This document shows positions 37,151-50,500 of a stretch of 64,000 bases of DNA, one piece after another; positions within the stretch are counted from its first letter, which is position 1; each line of letters starts with the position of its first letter. Location: the NCBI GenBank assembly GCA_002104985.1, contig MCGO01000002.1, forward strand, positions 744,001 to 808,000. The letters run 5' to 3'. This stretch comes from Rhizoclosmatium globosum. Lineage: Eukaryota; Chytridiomycota; Chytridiomycetes; Chytridiales; Chytriomycetaceae. The notes beneath the pieces are model-generated. The model was not told where the DNA came from. It did no database searches and saw only the letters and a list, made by a program, of their open reading frames with translations. The translations under genes were made by a program, and so were the position numbers.

Positions 37151-37403
37151 GTCAATTGATGAGTAACGGGATGAGGCAAAGTTTGGAGCCTGTTTTTGTG
37201 TTGAAGCAAAATAAATCTGTTTTGCTTTGTATCAGATTTGCCTCGGCTTTGTTCGTTTCCTCAACTTGCTTACCAGCAACCGCTTCCACCAAGATACAGA
37301 AATTGTAATTAATTTCTCATCTCTTCTATTTATCAAAGCGCAAAGCAGCAAAACAGGCTCTCCCTATCCCACAGAGTGTGTGGGGCAAATTTCCATCTCC
37401 AAA

Positions 37404-38849
37404 ATGATCGGTAAATTGACCCTTCGCTGCCCATTCTGCTTCTCACGGAAACATCTACATTCATGACAGGTTCTAACTTAATACTTGAGTCGTTGACGGA
37501 AAGCTTCAGTAAGTCTCCTTGTGGGGAAAGCCCGTCATTGGTGTCTCTATCTCAACCCCAATTAACCTGTCACTATCGTCCAGTGCACCAGTCCACCTAT
37601 CTCTTGCGGGATCGTGCTGCCAGTGCACAGAATGCATCCATGAAGCGAGACATGCTGCTACTTGCAGCATCAGAAGGAAGTTGAGCGGCGGGCAGCCATG
37701 ACGTTAGATCTTCGTCGTAAAGAAGCAGCGGCATACAGTAGTCGGATCATGAAGAGTGTATGTCATTCATTATCGTCGTTTCATCTTATGCCGAGCAGTT
37801 GTGTTTATCTTTGTCATCATATCTAGGAGAAGGAACGACAGGCTCTCCACTCGCAAGTCGCTGAAGCCGAGCAAAACCTCAGGTCCATCATTGCAAGCAA
37901 TTCTCATGAAGCCGACTGGATTGCTATCAAGCTCGCTGAACTGGAAAAAGTTATGGAAGCCGACCGCCAATTGAACATTGAGCTGGAAGCGACTGTTGCC
38001 AAAATCCTTTTTGCTGTTTCTGACCCAGATGAGGTTTATTTGAGTAAGGCGGTGGATGAATATGTGGCCGAGTTTTATGAGGTTTGATGTTTTTTCAATA
38101 AGGGAAGCCGAGGTAATCACTAATTTGGTTTACTTGTTTAAAGATCCACAAGAGAGCAATCAACCTCAAGTCAGCGATTAACAATCTGGATCGTGCCGAC
38201 AAACTATTGAGCTATGACAGACTCGGAGCTGTCTCGCAAGGAGGTTCAGAGGACCTAACATTCAGTCTCCACTTTGTTCAAATCGCAACGTCACTATGGC
38301 CGAACCTGAGAAAAGTGAAACTCTCGAGTGCGGTTGAGAAGTGAGACGCCTTTTTCCTATGCATATGCAATAATTCTAACAGTCATTGACAGATCCCAAA
38401 AGGCCGGCGCAAATGTCGCAGAACGTTCAACAATTGTCAAGCAACACACGGAAGAGACCAAAGCTTTCCTTCAAGAAGAGCGGGAGCGTCTTCAAATCCG
38501 TATGAACGATGTTTACATCAAGTTGTATGGTCTTTCTGCAAAACTGGAACGAGTGCGTGCCCATGTGTTGTATTCTGCTGTTGCACAATACCAAGGAGGT
38601 AGTCTCAATAGAAATGTCGTTGAGCAATACCGCATGCTATTCCCTAGAGATTTGGACCTTCTCACCCGAGCCGGGAATTTGAGAACAATTTTGGAATCTG
38701 AGAAAGAGATTGGTCGAGCTGTGGGTAAATTTTATGCCGACGTTGAGGATGGAGACCAAGACTTGGATTCCTTGGTTGGTATCGGGTTGGAATTCAGCAA
38801 GTCCCCTAGTCAAACGTCGAGTACAAGATCACCTAGTTTTTCCGTCTAA
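37404..38849 (+). CDS. coiled-coil protein, family not recognised
   Basis: The best model starts with a 7-nt exon (ATGATCG, donor GTAAAT at 37411), then 37470-37508 (SNLILESLTESF), then 37584 onward with donor/acceptor at about 37759-37808, 38080-38143 and 38341-38391. An alternative start is ATG 37463. The protein is almost all alpha-helix: EKERQALHSQVAEAEQNLRS, LAELEKVMEADRQLNIELEA, IHKRAINLKSAINNLDRADK, TIVKQHTEETKAFLQEERER and LLTRAGNLRTILESEKEIGR. It ends in a Ser/Thr-rich tail. A cytoskeletal or tethering role is possible but not shown. The segment around 37660 does not join in frame, either by an intron ending at 37667 or by indels. Confidence 0.55.
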
Positions 38850-39075
38850 ATTGATGAATGTTTCTTTTCTGATCCTAATTTTCTACTTCCTTACTCTTTT
38901 TCCTACGTGAAAATTTATTACTTTCTATTTCCTGAATTCAATAAATACTAAAAAGACATAAATATTCTACACTCTAACTTCTTAATGGGTTGGTTTAGCG
39001 GCGTTTTTATTTTTCCGCCACAATCCCACAAGGGTTAATCCGCCCTAACACCAACCTCTAACTTTTTCCCTGAAA

Positions 39076-40042
39076 ATGAGCCTCAGAACCACCCTTCCCC
39101 TGCATTTGATTCCTGATGTGAGCGAGCTCGGCTGCTACCTACCAGTTGTCCTTCCCATCGCCTGGATAGCTGTCAACCACGAATCCGCCAACTCCTACTG
39201 GCAATGGCTCTGCTCTGAACTGACATTCCAACAGCTAACCTGCCACCTCCCCTTCCTCTGCGCCTTCTTCTTCTATTTCGGCACGTCCCTCGTCTTCTTC
39301 ACAGTCGACATGACAAATTCGTTCCAAACCTTCAAGATCCAAACCAAGAAGAAGCCACCAACATTGGAGTCGTACTGGAACTGCGCGAAGCTCGTTCTCT
39401 TCAACTTCCTTGCGATTAATCTTCCCATTTCGTATCTTAATTACTTGTGGTTGGATAATGCGGAGGCGGCGCGGATGCAGGTGTATGCGGCGTTGCCGTC
39501 CGCAGGCGTTATTGTCAGAGACTTGGCAGTTTCGGCGGTGCTGTTTGAGTTTAGTTTCTATTGGTGGCATCGCTTGTTTCATTACCCACCATTGTACAAG
39601 ATTGTCCACAAGGAGCATCATAAATACACGGCCCCCATGGGATTGGCAGCGATTTATGCACACCCCTTGGATCATTTGATTACGAATATGGTGTCCATGA
39701 TTCTGGGTCCTATTTTCATGAAAATGCATGTTGCTGTGTTGTGCTTGTGGGGAACAATTGTTGAGTGACATTTCTTTTGAATGGTTTCTTACTGATTGTA
39801 TAATTTTTCAGACTGTGATTACGACTGTTTGTACGCACAGTGGTTATGCATTGCCAGGTTCTGCCAACGCTGCATCCCATGATTACCATCATTACGCTTT
39901 CAACTCGAACTTCGGAGTACTTGGAATTTTTGATTGGCTTCACGGAACTGACAAAGGCAGCAAGGAATACGAAGCAGCGATTCGCAGGAGAATTGGTCGT
40001 GAGAAGGTTGCAAAGGTTGATAAGGTTAGCAAGGATGAATAA
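39076..40042 (+). CDS. fatty acid hydroxylase superfamily (sterol desaturase-like) membrane enzyme
   Basis: Di-iron membrane enzyme of the ERG3/ERG25 superfamily. The three His boxes are present: HRLFH, HKEHH and HDYHH, the last followed by HYAFNSNFGVLGIFDWLHG, which is the typical C-terminal signature. Hydrophobic spans occur near the N-terminus (LPVVLPIAWIAV, LPFLCAFFFYFGTSLVFF) and middle (LVLFNFLAINLPISYL). A single intron (about 39761-39811) has donor GTTGAG and keeps frame. The Lys-rich tail (KVAKVDKVSKDE) may serve as an ER signal. Which hydroxylation it performs (C-4, C-5, C-25 or alkane-type) cannot be told. Confidence 0.82.
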
Positions 40043-40498
40043 ATGAGGATCGACATTGTTTGAATAAATCATGAACATTGTCAAACAGTGCTGATTGTGA
40101 TAAATTCAACGAAACGCTTCGTGGCAGTGCCTGCATTGCCCCCAAAAGCTCAACCAACAACTTGCCTTGATGAAGAAAAGTTTCGAAAAACCAAGAAGAC
40201 CTCTGCCCACCGCACGAGCTCTTCTTCTCCGTCGACTTAAAAACGTTGTACGTACTCTCTCTATCATATCTTGCCATTGTCGGCCGATGGTTACGCCATG
40301 ATCGTGGGCTGTACTATCAATGACAGCACTGTCAACATCCAATCAATCAACTTGACTAACCACCTTACCTCCCACCCTTCCACAGCTCCAACCAGCTCTA
40401 CTCAGCGCACAACTTTCACAGGGGAAACAAGAACTCTGCTCCAAAACCGAAATAATCACCTATCAAACCCCCTGTTGAACAGCTTGTTTTTATAAATA
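40043..40498. other. upstream region of INO1
   Basis: 456 nt between two plus-strand genes, presumably with the INO1 promoter. I found no clear CATGTG-type inositol response element. TATAAATA lies at 40490-40497, immediately before the start codon, too close to be a TATA box. Confidence 0.4.
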
Positions 40499-42325
40499 AT
40501 GTCTCCAGCTACTACAAACAACAACACTGCTGCCGGCACTCCCGCTGGCGCTCCGCTCTTCAAGGTCAACTCCCCGAACGTGGTGTACACGGACTCGGAG
40601 ATCCAGACCACATATGTGTATCGGGATGTCAAGGTCTCGAAGGGTGAAGCGCCCGGTGCGCCGTTGCAGGTTACGCCTGTGGAAACAACGTATCAGTTCA
40701 AGGTTGACACTAAGGTTCCAAAAGTCGGGTGCGTTGTTTTTATCTTCCACTTGCATCTTCCGACCAGCTGTATTATAAATCAAAGCTCAAATCACTAACC
40801 AACCATAAAAAACAACAACAAACAGATTGATGCTCGTCGGATGGGGTGGAAACAACGGATCCACTCTTACTGCCTCCATCATTGCGAACCGCAAGAACAT
40901 TTCGTGGCGCACAAAGGAAGGCGTGCAGCATCCAAACTACATTGGTTCGCTCACGCAGTCCTCGACGCTCAAGCTTGGAACTGATGCGGAAACTGGACAT
41001 GACGTTCACATTCCGTTCTCTCAGATCTTGCCCATGGCGAGCCCCAATGACCTTGTTCTTGGAGGATGGGATATCAGTGGTGAGAACTTGGGTTCTGCGA
41101 TGCAGCGTGCGTGTGTGCTTGAGTGGGATTTGCAGAGACAGGTGATGGAGGAGATGGAAGGGTTGAAGCCGCTTCCTAGTGTTTACTACCCTGATTTCAT
41201 CGCCGCGAATCAAGGAGATCGTGCTGATAATGTGATTCCTGGTGCGGATAAGGAGGCGCATGTTGAGGTGTTGAGACAGAACATTCGGGACTTTAAGCAG
41301 GCCAATGGTTTGGACAGAGTCATTGTTTTGTGGACTGCCAACACTGAGCGTTTCGCTGATGTGAGTACCATGCTTCTTTATTTGGGAGACATGGGTTTAC
41401 TGGTTACTGACTGGTTCTGATTTCTACAGATTATCCCTGGTGTCAACGACACTGCCGACAACTTGTTGGCCTCCATCAAGACTTCTCACCCAGAAGTCTC
41501 CCCATCCTCAATCTTTGCCGTAGCCTCCATCCTCGAAGGATGCCCCTTCATCAACGGCTCCCCACAAAACACCTTTGTCCCAGGACTCATCTCCCTCGCC
41601 ACCCGCCACTCCGTCCACATTGGAGGTGACGACTTCAAGTCCGGCCAAACAAAGATCAAGTCCGTCCTCGTTGACTTCCTCGTCTCTGCAGGACTCAAGC
41701 CGATTTCCATCACGAGTTACAACCACCTTGGAAACAACGATGGAAAGAACTTGAGCGCACCTGAGCAGTTTAGAAGCAAGGAGATTAGCAAGAGTAATGT
41801 TGTGGATGATATGGTTGCTAGTAACGGAATTTTGTATGGGAAGGGGGAGAGCCCTGATCACGTTGTTGTGATCAAGTATGTTCCTGCCGTTGGAGACAGC
41901 AAGAGAGCGTTGGACGAGTATGTCAGCGAGATTTTCATGGGGTGAGTGCTTTTCAGAGATTTTATTGGGTTTGTTGTGGATAACTAACGCCATTGGTTCT
42001 CTACGATAGTGGACGCAACACCATCTCTTTGTACAATGTGTGCGAGGACTCTCTTCTTGCTTCTCCACTTATTCTCGATTTGGCAATCTTGACTGAGCTC
42101 ATGACTCGTATTCAGTACAAGGCGGGCGATATGTCCGAGTTCGCACCTTTCCACTCTGTTTTGTCGATTTTGAGTTACATGCTCAAGGCTCCAGTTGTTC
42201 CACCTGGCGCACCTGTTGTGAATGCGTTGGCGAAGCAGAGAAGCGCTATGGAGAACATCTTCAGAGCTTGCGTTGGATTGCCACCACAGTCTGATATGTT
42301 GTTGGAGACTAGACTTTCCAACTAA
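40499..42325 (+). CDS. INO1: inositol-3-phosphate synthase
   Basis: Converts glucose 6-phosphate to inositol 3-phosphate, first step of inositol synthesis; cytosolic, NAD-dependent. Dinucleotide-binding [15 protein letters not shown] follows the first intron (about 40730-40825). Other blocks: [84 protein letters not shown] and [15 protein letters not shown]. Introns at about 41361-41430 and 41943-42009. The whole frame is intact and codon use is strongly C-biased, as in highly expressed genes. Length and motifs match the family throughout. Confidence 0.96.
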
Positions 42326-42594
42326 GGTTTCTTTTTTTCCAGTTTAGTTGAAGAGAGAGAAGGGGTCCGTGTTTGTTGGAGTACCTATTGTTGTATGGAA
42401 GGGTTCCCTGTCTGTTTCCACTTTTTTTTGTTGGTTGTGATGATTATCAAATGCAATAAAAGCGCATGCTTGGTTGTATTAAAATTCGATAAGTGAGGTG
42501 ATGAAAGATACGGAAGGGAAGTAGGGTACGAAACAGGTGAGGAAACCCGCGATGAAATTTCATTGGTTCGTTTCAGCCCGACAGCAGCAGAAAG

Positions 42595-44350
42595 ATGGCC
42601 CCTTCAATTGAGCTGGAAAGGGGGCCGAATCCAATGAGCGTAAAGCGAGAAGGCGGGATCGGGATGCACCTTCTAGCGCCGTTGCCGCCGTCCAAGGGGT
42701 CTTTGGCAGCGTCGAAGCGGGAGAGCCAATCAGAAGAGGCCACGCCACCGCCAAAGCGACCGGCCAAGGTCTCGCTCGCCTGTGCCGCCTGTCAGAAAGC
42801 CCACACGTCCTGCGATGCTGCGAGGCCATGTGCGCGGTGTGTCAAGCGAGGCGAGTCCGACAAGTGGTGCGTTGACGTTGTTGGGCACTAGTTACTTTCT
42901 TACTCAACTAACTTCTTAACTTTGTATAAAGCGTCGATGCTCCGAGGAAACCGCCTCGTGTCTCGCAAAAGAACAAGGATCCCTCAGCCTCAGTGGCCCA
43001 GCAACCCTGCGGTTCTTGCCCCCTAAACAGATCTCTCAGACCTATCCTGCCGAAACCTATCCTGCCTGCTCCGCCTCCAGGCTGTGCTGTCCTGGCTCCG
43101 AAGCCCAACCTGGTCTTGCTGCGGCTTTGGGTTCTAATCCTGCAAGGATGCTGGCGAATCGTTCTCAATCAGATCCTAACCTTGCAAATCTGTCACTATT
43201 CCAACACCACCACCACTCTTCCTCATGCGCATCAGCGTGTTGTAGCAATAGCATGTCTCCAGCAATCAACTCTCCCTTTCCAGGCACCCCTATACTGCCT
43301 CATCTGCAACAACAACAACCACAAACTCCCTTCAATCGAACTGCTTCGTCAGATTCCTTGTTTCTTTTGCCTGAAGACGACATTTCAGTGTTTAGATCTA
43401 CTCCAACGCAGCAGCAACAGCAGTCATTCTTTATGCTTCCCGACGATGACCTGCCTTCCAACACCAACAACACACAGCCCCTTCAATCTTCACAAAAGAG
43501 GATACCCCCATGTCACATCCCTTCTCTTGTATCTGGTCCTGGAGGATTTGTGTATGATAATGTGGACAATTCTTGGCTGGATATGCTTCTTCATCCACCG
43601 CCTCTCGTTAGTCAACCTCCTCCTGGCGCCATCGTCAACTTTGAATTTGGGTTAATGAATTGGTTAAGCACTGTACCTCAGCCTGGAAGTATACCTGTGG
43701 GTTTGGGTGGAAGCAGTAGCGGAATACACGACAATCCTGGAATGATGGGCAGTCTTGGTGGTAATAGCACTTCAGGAATGATGACAAATGAAGAACTTCA
43801 AGGAATGATGAATTCGTTCAGCAGTGGCGATAACGTTAATAGCACTGCAACAACGGGCACAACAACATCACAACTCCTGCCTTTACTGTCTGCTGTCCCA
43901 CAACACCAACAGCAGCAGCAAGAACAACCACTGTTTGGTATCCCCCCGCCACAAGTATCTTCCAGTTCGACCTCAATACCATCATCGGCACCACTAATCA
44001 CCATCAAACCGCCACCAAAAGCCCGAAAATGCCCTGTCAAATCTAAACGAGCGAAACCAGATGCCCCCGCTCCAGCAACAGTAGCACCAGGAACCAATGT
44101 AGTCACAGTCGACACATTCCTCACCGACTTGGAATACCTCCTCGCACCTTCTTCCAGCAACACACTCAACATGCCTTCATCGTCTTCATCGTCCAGTCAC
44201 GATGCAACTTTGAAGAGCTTTAGTAGTGAGGATGTGAGTGCATGGATTGATCAGTGGGGCAAAGAGATTCAGGATGAAAAGTTTGGGACGAGTGGGTGTG
44301 GAGTTGGGTGTAGTGATTGTCCGTTCCATGATCCAAAGTTGGATTGGTGA
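42595..44350 (+). CDS. Zn2Cys6 transcription factor, ERT1/RDS2-like DNA-binding domain
   Basis: DNA-binding cluster ACAACQKAHTSCDAARPCAR then CVKRGESDKC: six Cys with the ERT1/RDS2/AcuK wording CVKRG-x-x-DKC. Those regulators control gluconeogenesis and non-fermentable carbon use. The last Cys is made across an intron (about 42869-42931). The rest is low-complexity: Ser/Pro/Gln-rich with His runs and many short acidic motifs, typical of activation regions. The PAS-like domain of ERT1 is not seen. The C-terminus has a further Cys cluster (SGCGVGCSDCPFHDP). A C5 run at 43019-43023 probably lacks one C. The regulatory target is inference. Confidence 0.72.
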
Positions 44351-44543
44351 GGAGGTGTGGTGTGTGTTGAAGTTAGGGTACGCTATGTGTTACGGATTGA
44401 CTTTGTTTTGTTTCTGTTTTTATGGGATATCTAATAAGTGATGGATGGGTAATAATATGGATGGATAAGAATATGAGAATATGAGATGGGAAGTCTCTCG
44501 GTTTTGTTTTTTTCGAAGAAAGGAGAGCAAGAGTCGAAAAGAG

Positions 44544-47500
44544 ATGGACGTTGACGACCCAACTGAATTCGAGGTGTCCGAGACTGGATCGCGGCCTCCG
44601 AGCGAGTATTCTGCGTCTGAAAGCGGCGGCGGCGGTGGCGGATCGTCTGATGTCGAAGCAGAGGCGGACGATGCGATGGACGTCGACGACGAGAACGATG
44701 ACGACAACGACAACGACGAGACCGACAACGACAACGACAACGACCAAGAATGGACAAACAGTTTTCTCTCTGCGAAATCAGCTGTTTCAACCAAGGCAAA
44801 GGCAGGCCGCTTCAAAGGTCCCCGATTTGGACATCAAAAAGAATGATGCCAATGCCGATGATGAAGACGATGACGACGACAACGAACGGGAAGAGAAACG
44901 GGCGGCTCTCCAACGACCAATGACGCTCAGTGAAGTTCAGTCGTTTTTGAGCTCAGAGAACGTAGAGGTCATTGCTCAAGGTAACCTGCAAAACGCGAAC
45001 CCTGTCCTTGCAATCTCTTGCTCAAGCTAACCTCCCAATCGTATATTTAAGGCCTTTCGCGATTCAACTACCGTCTCAAGCGTCTGGCTTCAGGTGCCGT
45101 CGACCACGAAATCTCAGAAGAATCAGACCTCCTTCGTGCATACTACAAATCTTCTCCTGAAGCCATCGAAGTCCTGACGCTTTGGTATTTCCAACAAAAG
45201 GTATCTGATATAACCTTAAGAACGTAGAATCCCACACTAATCCCAATGGTAGCACGAAATCGCCCGTCTCGATATCCCAATCATGGAAACCCTTTCCCTC
45301 ACAATCACTTGCTCGCGTCTCCTCGGGGCCCGTGCAACTGGAACTTCTCTCGCCAAAACAATCATCAGAACACACATGAAACAACTATACCGAAACCTAT
45401 CCTCAAAGAAACACGCGTTGATGCAAGTTACGATGCGATTACTTGCTGCTATGGTTGTACAGAGCTCGAGTTGTGCGAGGGAATTGTTTGATGGATTCAA
45501 TTTCACGTTGAAGGTAATGTGAACATTTTGTGAGAGGTTGGAATATGATGTCTGATGCTTCTTTATATGGTAGGCACTTCCGTTCTTGTTTAAGGTGCGA
45601 AAAGCGACGGATGCTGGAAGGATGGAAGATGTTCGTGGGCTGTATATACGCTTTTTGCTTGGATTCTTAATGTATGGTGATGCGGCTGTAAAGAAGGGCA
45701 TTCTGGAGACAAAGGATACAGTGAGCAGTATCTTCAAGGGTGCACAGGAGGATCATTATCTGGTAAATGCATCTTATCAATATCTGAAAACTTGTGGGTA
45801 CTAAACAACCAATCTAGACAATCGACTTTGTATTGTCTGTATTGAAGCGGAAAGTTATTGACGATGAATCACTTTCGCGAAACGTAAAACTCGCCTTTTT
45901 CAACAACTACGTTCTGGAATTGATTACAAAATTATGCTCTCGTGATGATCCGAGTGACACAAACAGTGTTTCAGAACCTGATGCTGAAGGAGGTGCTCAA
46001 AAGACTGTCGCCGAGCTAGCGCAAGACTTTTTGACTCATTTATGCACAAGGCCTGGGTTTGGTATTTGTATTCCTGAACCTGGATGGCTTCAAATCAAAA
46101 AGATTGTTGGTGGTGGAGGCGAAGGAGGACCTGTCACTACACGATACCTTAAGCACAGAAACAATCACTTGTTAAAGTGGATCACGTATTTACGGCCTGT
46201 CGAAGTCCCCATGGAAATGAATTTGCTCTTAGAAGTTCTGCGGAATTGTCCCGAGCTTGTTCAACCGTGCGTGTTTTCGTTTTGTTCTTTATCACCGTAA
46301 TTAACTGTTCACCATAGTTTCTGGGCTCAAGTAACACTAAGTTACGATCCTCGACTCTCCCCAAAATGGCTCACGAACATGGCTATGGCCACAAACATCA
46401 TCACCCTCCCTGTCCCTTCCCTTCTCGCATCCGCCAAGTCCCACGCCCACAACGACCCCTCCACAATACTCACTCCACCTTCTCTCACAACCCTCGTGGA
46501 AAACATTCTTCCATCTCCGTTGAACCGTATTGCAATGAGCAGGGGTCTTCAACACGCAAGTCAAACTGTGAAGCATGTGACTGCATTTGTGTTGGGACGC
46601 GCTTTGGAAAAGTTGGCGCTGTGTTGAAGGAGATGGAGAGAGTAAGAATTTATATGGTAAATGCAGCAGCGCCAGTGTTGGCGGAAATGTTGTAGAGATG
46701 GACTTGTGGGCGAATGGAAAGAGCGTTGGCGAGGAGTGGGTTGAATTGAAAGACGCTTTGATGGAGGAAATGCGGAAACGCGTTCCTGAGGTACAAACAG
46801 TGTTGAGTTTACACATGAAAGTCAGTGAAGTCGGGGCTGGCGCAACCGCTGTCGTTCAGAAAGGAAAGAAGGCGGAGAAAGTGGAAGCGGATGAGACAGA
46901 AGTTTCAGGGCTCGGCGAAGGTGTTGCGGAAATGGAAGAAGACGCGACTGTGACTCTGTTGTACTTCAATGTGCCTCGATGCGTCTTGTGCGAGAGTATC
47001 AAAAACATTTCCCGGAGCAAATGGCCGAATCACGATTCGACTATGGAAAACTTGTTCCCGCCGATATCACTACTGCAGCAGTTGAAATCCAGCAAGGTGT
47101 ACTTGAGTTTCTGCTTGAAGTGCCAAACTTTAAGTGGTGGACGAATCCAGCTGGATCTCAGCGATCTCACCTACAAACCCTTTTGAAGCTGTATTGTTAT
47201 TCTGGGTCTATTGAAATACGGTTGCTTGCTGAGAAAGTCGTCAGGCACTTTTTGGCGTCAGCTTATATCTTCAGAAACAATTTGGATGAAATCCCGCTCT
47301 GGCTCAATGCAGTTTCAACGTTCAGTAAACTGTCTGCGGAATCTGTTTCACCGTCAGTTATCTCCTGGTTTGATTCAGCGTGTTGTAATGCAGTCAAGAG
47401 TCCACCCAAGTTTATCGACCGTATGAGTCGACTTGTTGACAGTGTTTCTGGATCGCTAGATCCTTTGACTCAGAAAATCATTTCGCATATTTATGAAAGT

Positions 47501-50500
47501 AGGACTATGGCGGAGTCCGCATTGAAGTTTGGTCTTGCTTCGTCAATCGATGAAGATGGCATTGAAGCTGAGACTCAAGCGTTTAGAAGTGTTTTCCCAT
47601 TCTCGCCTGTCGTTGCAAGCGCTCTTGATGGATTAAGCGCGTTACTGAGGGCGCTGCAAAAGGATCCTAAGGAAGGTGCCGCTCCTGTCCCTCCTGAACG
47701 TCTTGTTCAAGTTTTGAATATTTCGAGATGCTTTTGCATCATTGGATTGGATGTGTTGGCATACACCCAAGGAACTAGAGAGTTCTTGGCGAAACTTGTG
47801 GGTGATGGATATGCAGCGATTGTTTCAACTAGTTTGGAGGAAATGTTTTCAAAGCTGATGATCCTATATCGTACTTGCAGTTGTTGGCACTTGGAATCTA
47901 TGGAAAGGCTCCAAAGTCAAGAGCTGTTGTAAAGTTGCCAGATTTGAACGAGAAAGGTATGTTTTTATTCTGATCCAACGTAATTCTGATATGGCTGCAT
48001 ACGTCACTTAATAGCTGATTGTTCTGCAATTATTTCTGGAGCACTTGCAACTGACCAAACCAAGAAAACTACGCTTTTACAGCGTTTGATACAGTTTGGA
48101 GAGACTAACGAAATCTATTCCGCTGGAGCGGCGATTATCACACGCTTGATTCCCTGTTTAGGTGGATCTGCCTTCTCAGTTGTTGATAATGCCAACCAGA
48201 TTCTAACTCCGACATCCACAATACCTAATCTGCTCGCATTTTTGTCATCAAGCAATGCCAAACTTACTGATGACCTGAAGTCTCTTTTGTCTGATACCCT
48301 CTCATCTGCGTCATCGTCAAAGATTGGTGTTGCATACAATGTTTTGTCATGGTCGACTCAAATCGCTGATAATGTTCCCATCCATTGGCTTGAGTTTGTT
48401 TTCGAATGTTTGGCAACGAGTATGATGGCTGCGTACGATGTGCTGATGTTTCGAATGAATGGAGTCGTATTCGCCACTTTGTATTCAGGCATCCGATCAT
48501 CACGAATGCTTTCTTGAAACCGCAAAATCGACTTTCTTCAGGTTAGTTTACACTTATTTGTTGTTGTTTTTTTTTCGAGCTAACCAGAGCATTTAGTCTC
48601 ATTGGATTTGATTCAAAAGTTCTTACCTGTTGATTACTCAAGATCCACCAGCGGAATTTATGATGAGTATATCCATCTTGTTCGAGATAGTCTTCTCTCT
48701 GAACTCTCTCCGTTTGCAAACTATCAAATCTCAGAGAGCGTAGTGAATGCATTCGAAATTGTTCGATCTTTCATGACAGAGTCAGACTTGAATCGTATTT
48801 TGGAGGCAGTCTTAGTTATTCCGGTTCTGAACAACGTGTCACAACTCTCCGTTCAAAACCGGCTCATCTCTTGTATTCTCACGGTTGAGTCTCGCACCAA
48901 GTCTCAGTCGAGTTCAGAATACCGCCACATCACAAGTCAGGCCTTCAAGAGACTACTTAAGCTCCTTCAAGACTGCCCTTCGCAAGAACTTGATCAGATC
49001 TTTGAATCCGCTGTCCTCGCCAGCTTGTCTCCATCTTCGTTACAAGATGGTCGTGTTGCATTTCGTGTATCTGCTCCAGCTGGTGTCGGTATGACTGATT
49101 GTCAAATTTATGCTCAAGTAGCCTCACTGATTGATTTGGAAACCATTTCGGCTTTATTGAGTCACCCAACCCCTTCACGTTTGAATGCATTGAAGTACTT
49201 GGTTGCATCAAGTCCATTGATTCGTGGTTATGTGCTGAAAGATGCTGCAAGTTTGAAGGGAGCTGTTGCGGAGATTGTTTTGGAGGGCTCGTTGTTAGGA
49301 CTTACATCAGTTACAAGTACTTCTGAGGTTACTTGGACGGAAACCTCTACGGAAGCAGAACGAACTCAAGTGGGAAAACTAAAAATTGCGGCAGATGCTT
49401 TCATAACCAAAATGGTGGAGCATATTTTAAATGGTGGCGAGACTTCGTTGGTTAAGGATGAACGAAGTATTGTTTCGAGAATTGTGGGTCTCAGGTTGTT
49501 CAGTTCCAAGTCTGCCGATTTCTTCCCGAATTTATTGCAAAGCTTCCTCTCGACAACAGAACTGACTGATGTGAGGGGAAGTTTGTTCTGGTTGAACCGA
49601 CAGTTTGATTGCTTGGTCCTCGCTGAATCCTTTGAAGAAGGAGCTCAATCGACTATCTTCAGTGTCTTTATTAAGGCTATTCGAGCCTACTTGCAGAGTC
49701 GAAAGAGAGTGGAGTTTCCTGTTGGATCTCAGGACGCTGAATGGCAGTTTGAAACCTATGCTGCCGAACTGATGGCCAAAATTGAAAGTCATTGGCGAAG
49801 TTCAGATAATGTTCAATTACTATTGAGCAGTGGCTTCGCGTCTGGTGAGGGGTTGTCTGTTTTGACAGACTTCTTTAAAACTGGTCTTAAATACCGTCTT
49901 ACCGACCCTCGTGTCCTTGAATTTCTATCTCAGCTTGCTGGAATTGTGTATGCAAAGTCAGAGAGCTTCCACCCTATCCCGCTTGAGCAACTATACAAAA
50001 TGATCAACACACATTCTCAATTCAAGCTGATTCTTCGACCAATCCCAACAACATCTTCAAACGCATCATCACTCGTCAAAAAAATCAATAAGCACCAACC
50101 ATCAAAAGCTCCTTTGATTCGCCTCATTCTCGCACTTATTTCCCACTCGCCAACAAACCTTATCTCCGAAATTCGTACAACCATCATTCCTGCCGTTTCA
50201 ATTTCTTATATGGGAACAAACGCACCTTCTGACCGTGAGATTCTGCGTCTCTGGGAGTTTTACGAATCAAAACACGGGCTCAGCATTGCCTCCAACGCTG
50301 TCCACTGGAGCCAGATTGTTTCTTTAGAAGAGGGAGAAAACGCCTTCACATTGATTGCAAATTCTAGTGGAGCGACGGGAACTGTTTCTCCTGCTGCCGC
50401 CTCAGAAGCCTTAAACCAGATTGATCCTTCTTTGATGCTGCAATCAGTTCAAGGGTTTTCGACAAATGGAGTACAACCAGGAAACGTTGAAGACTTGTAT

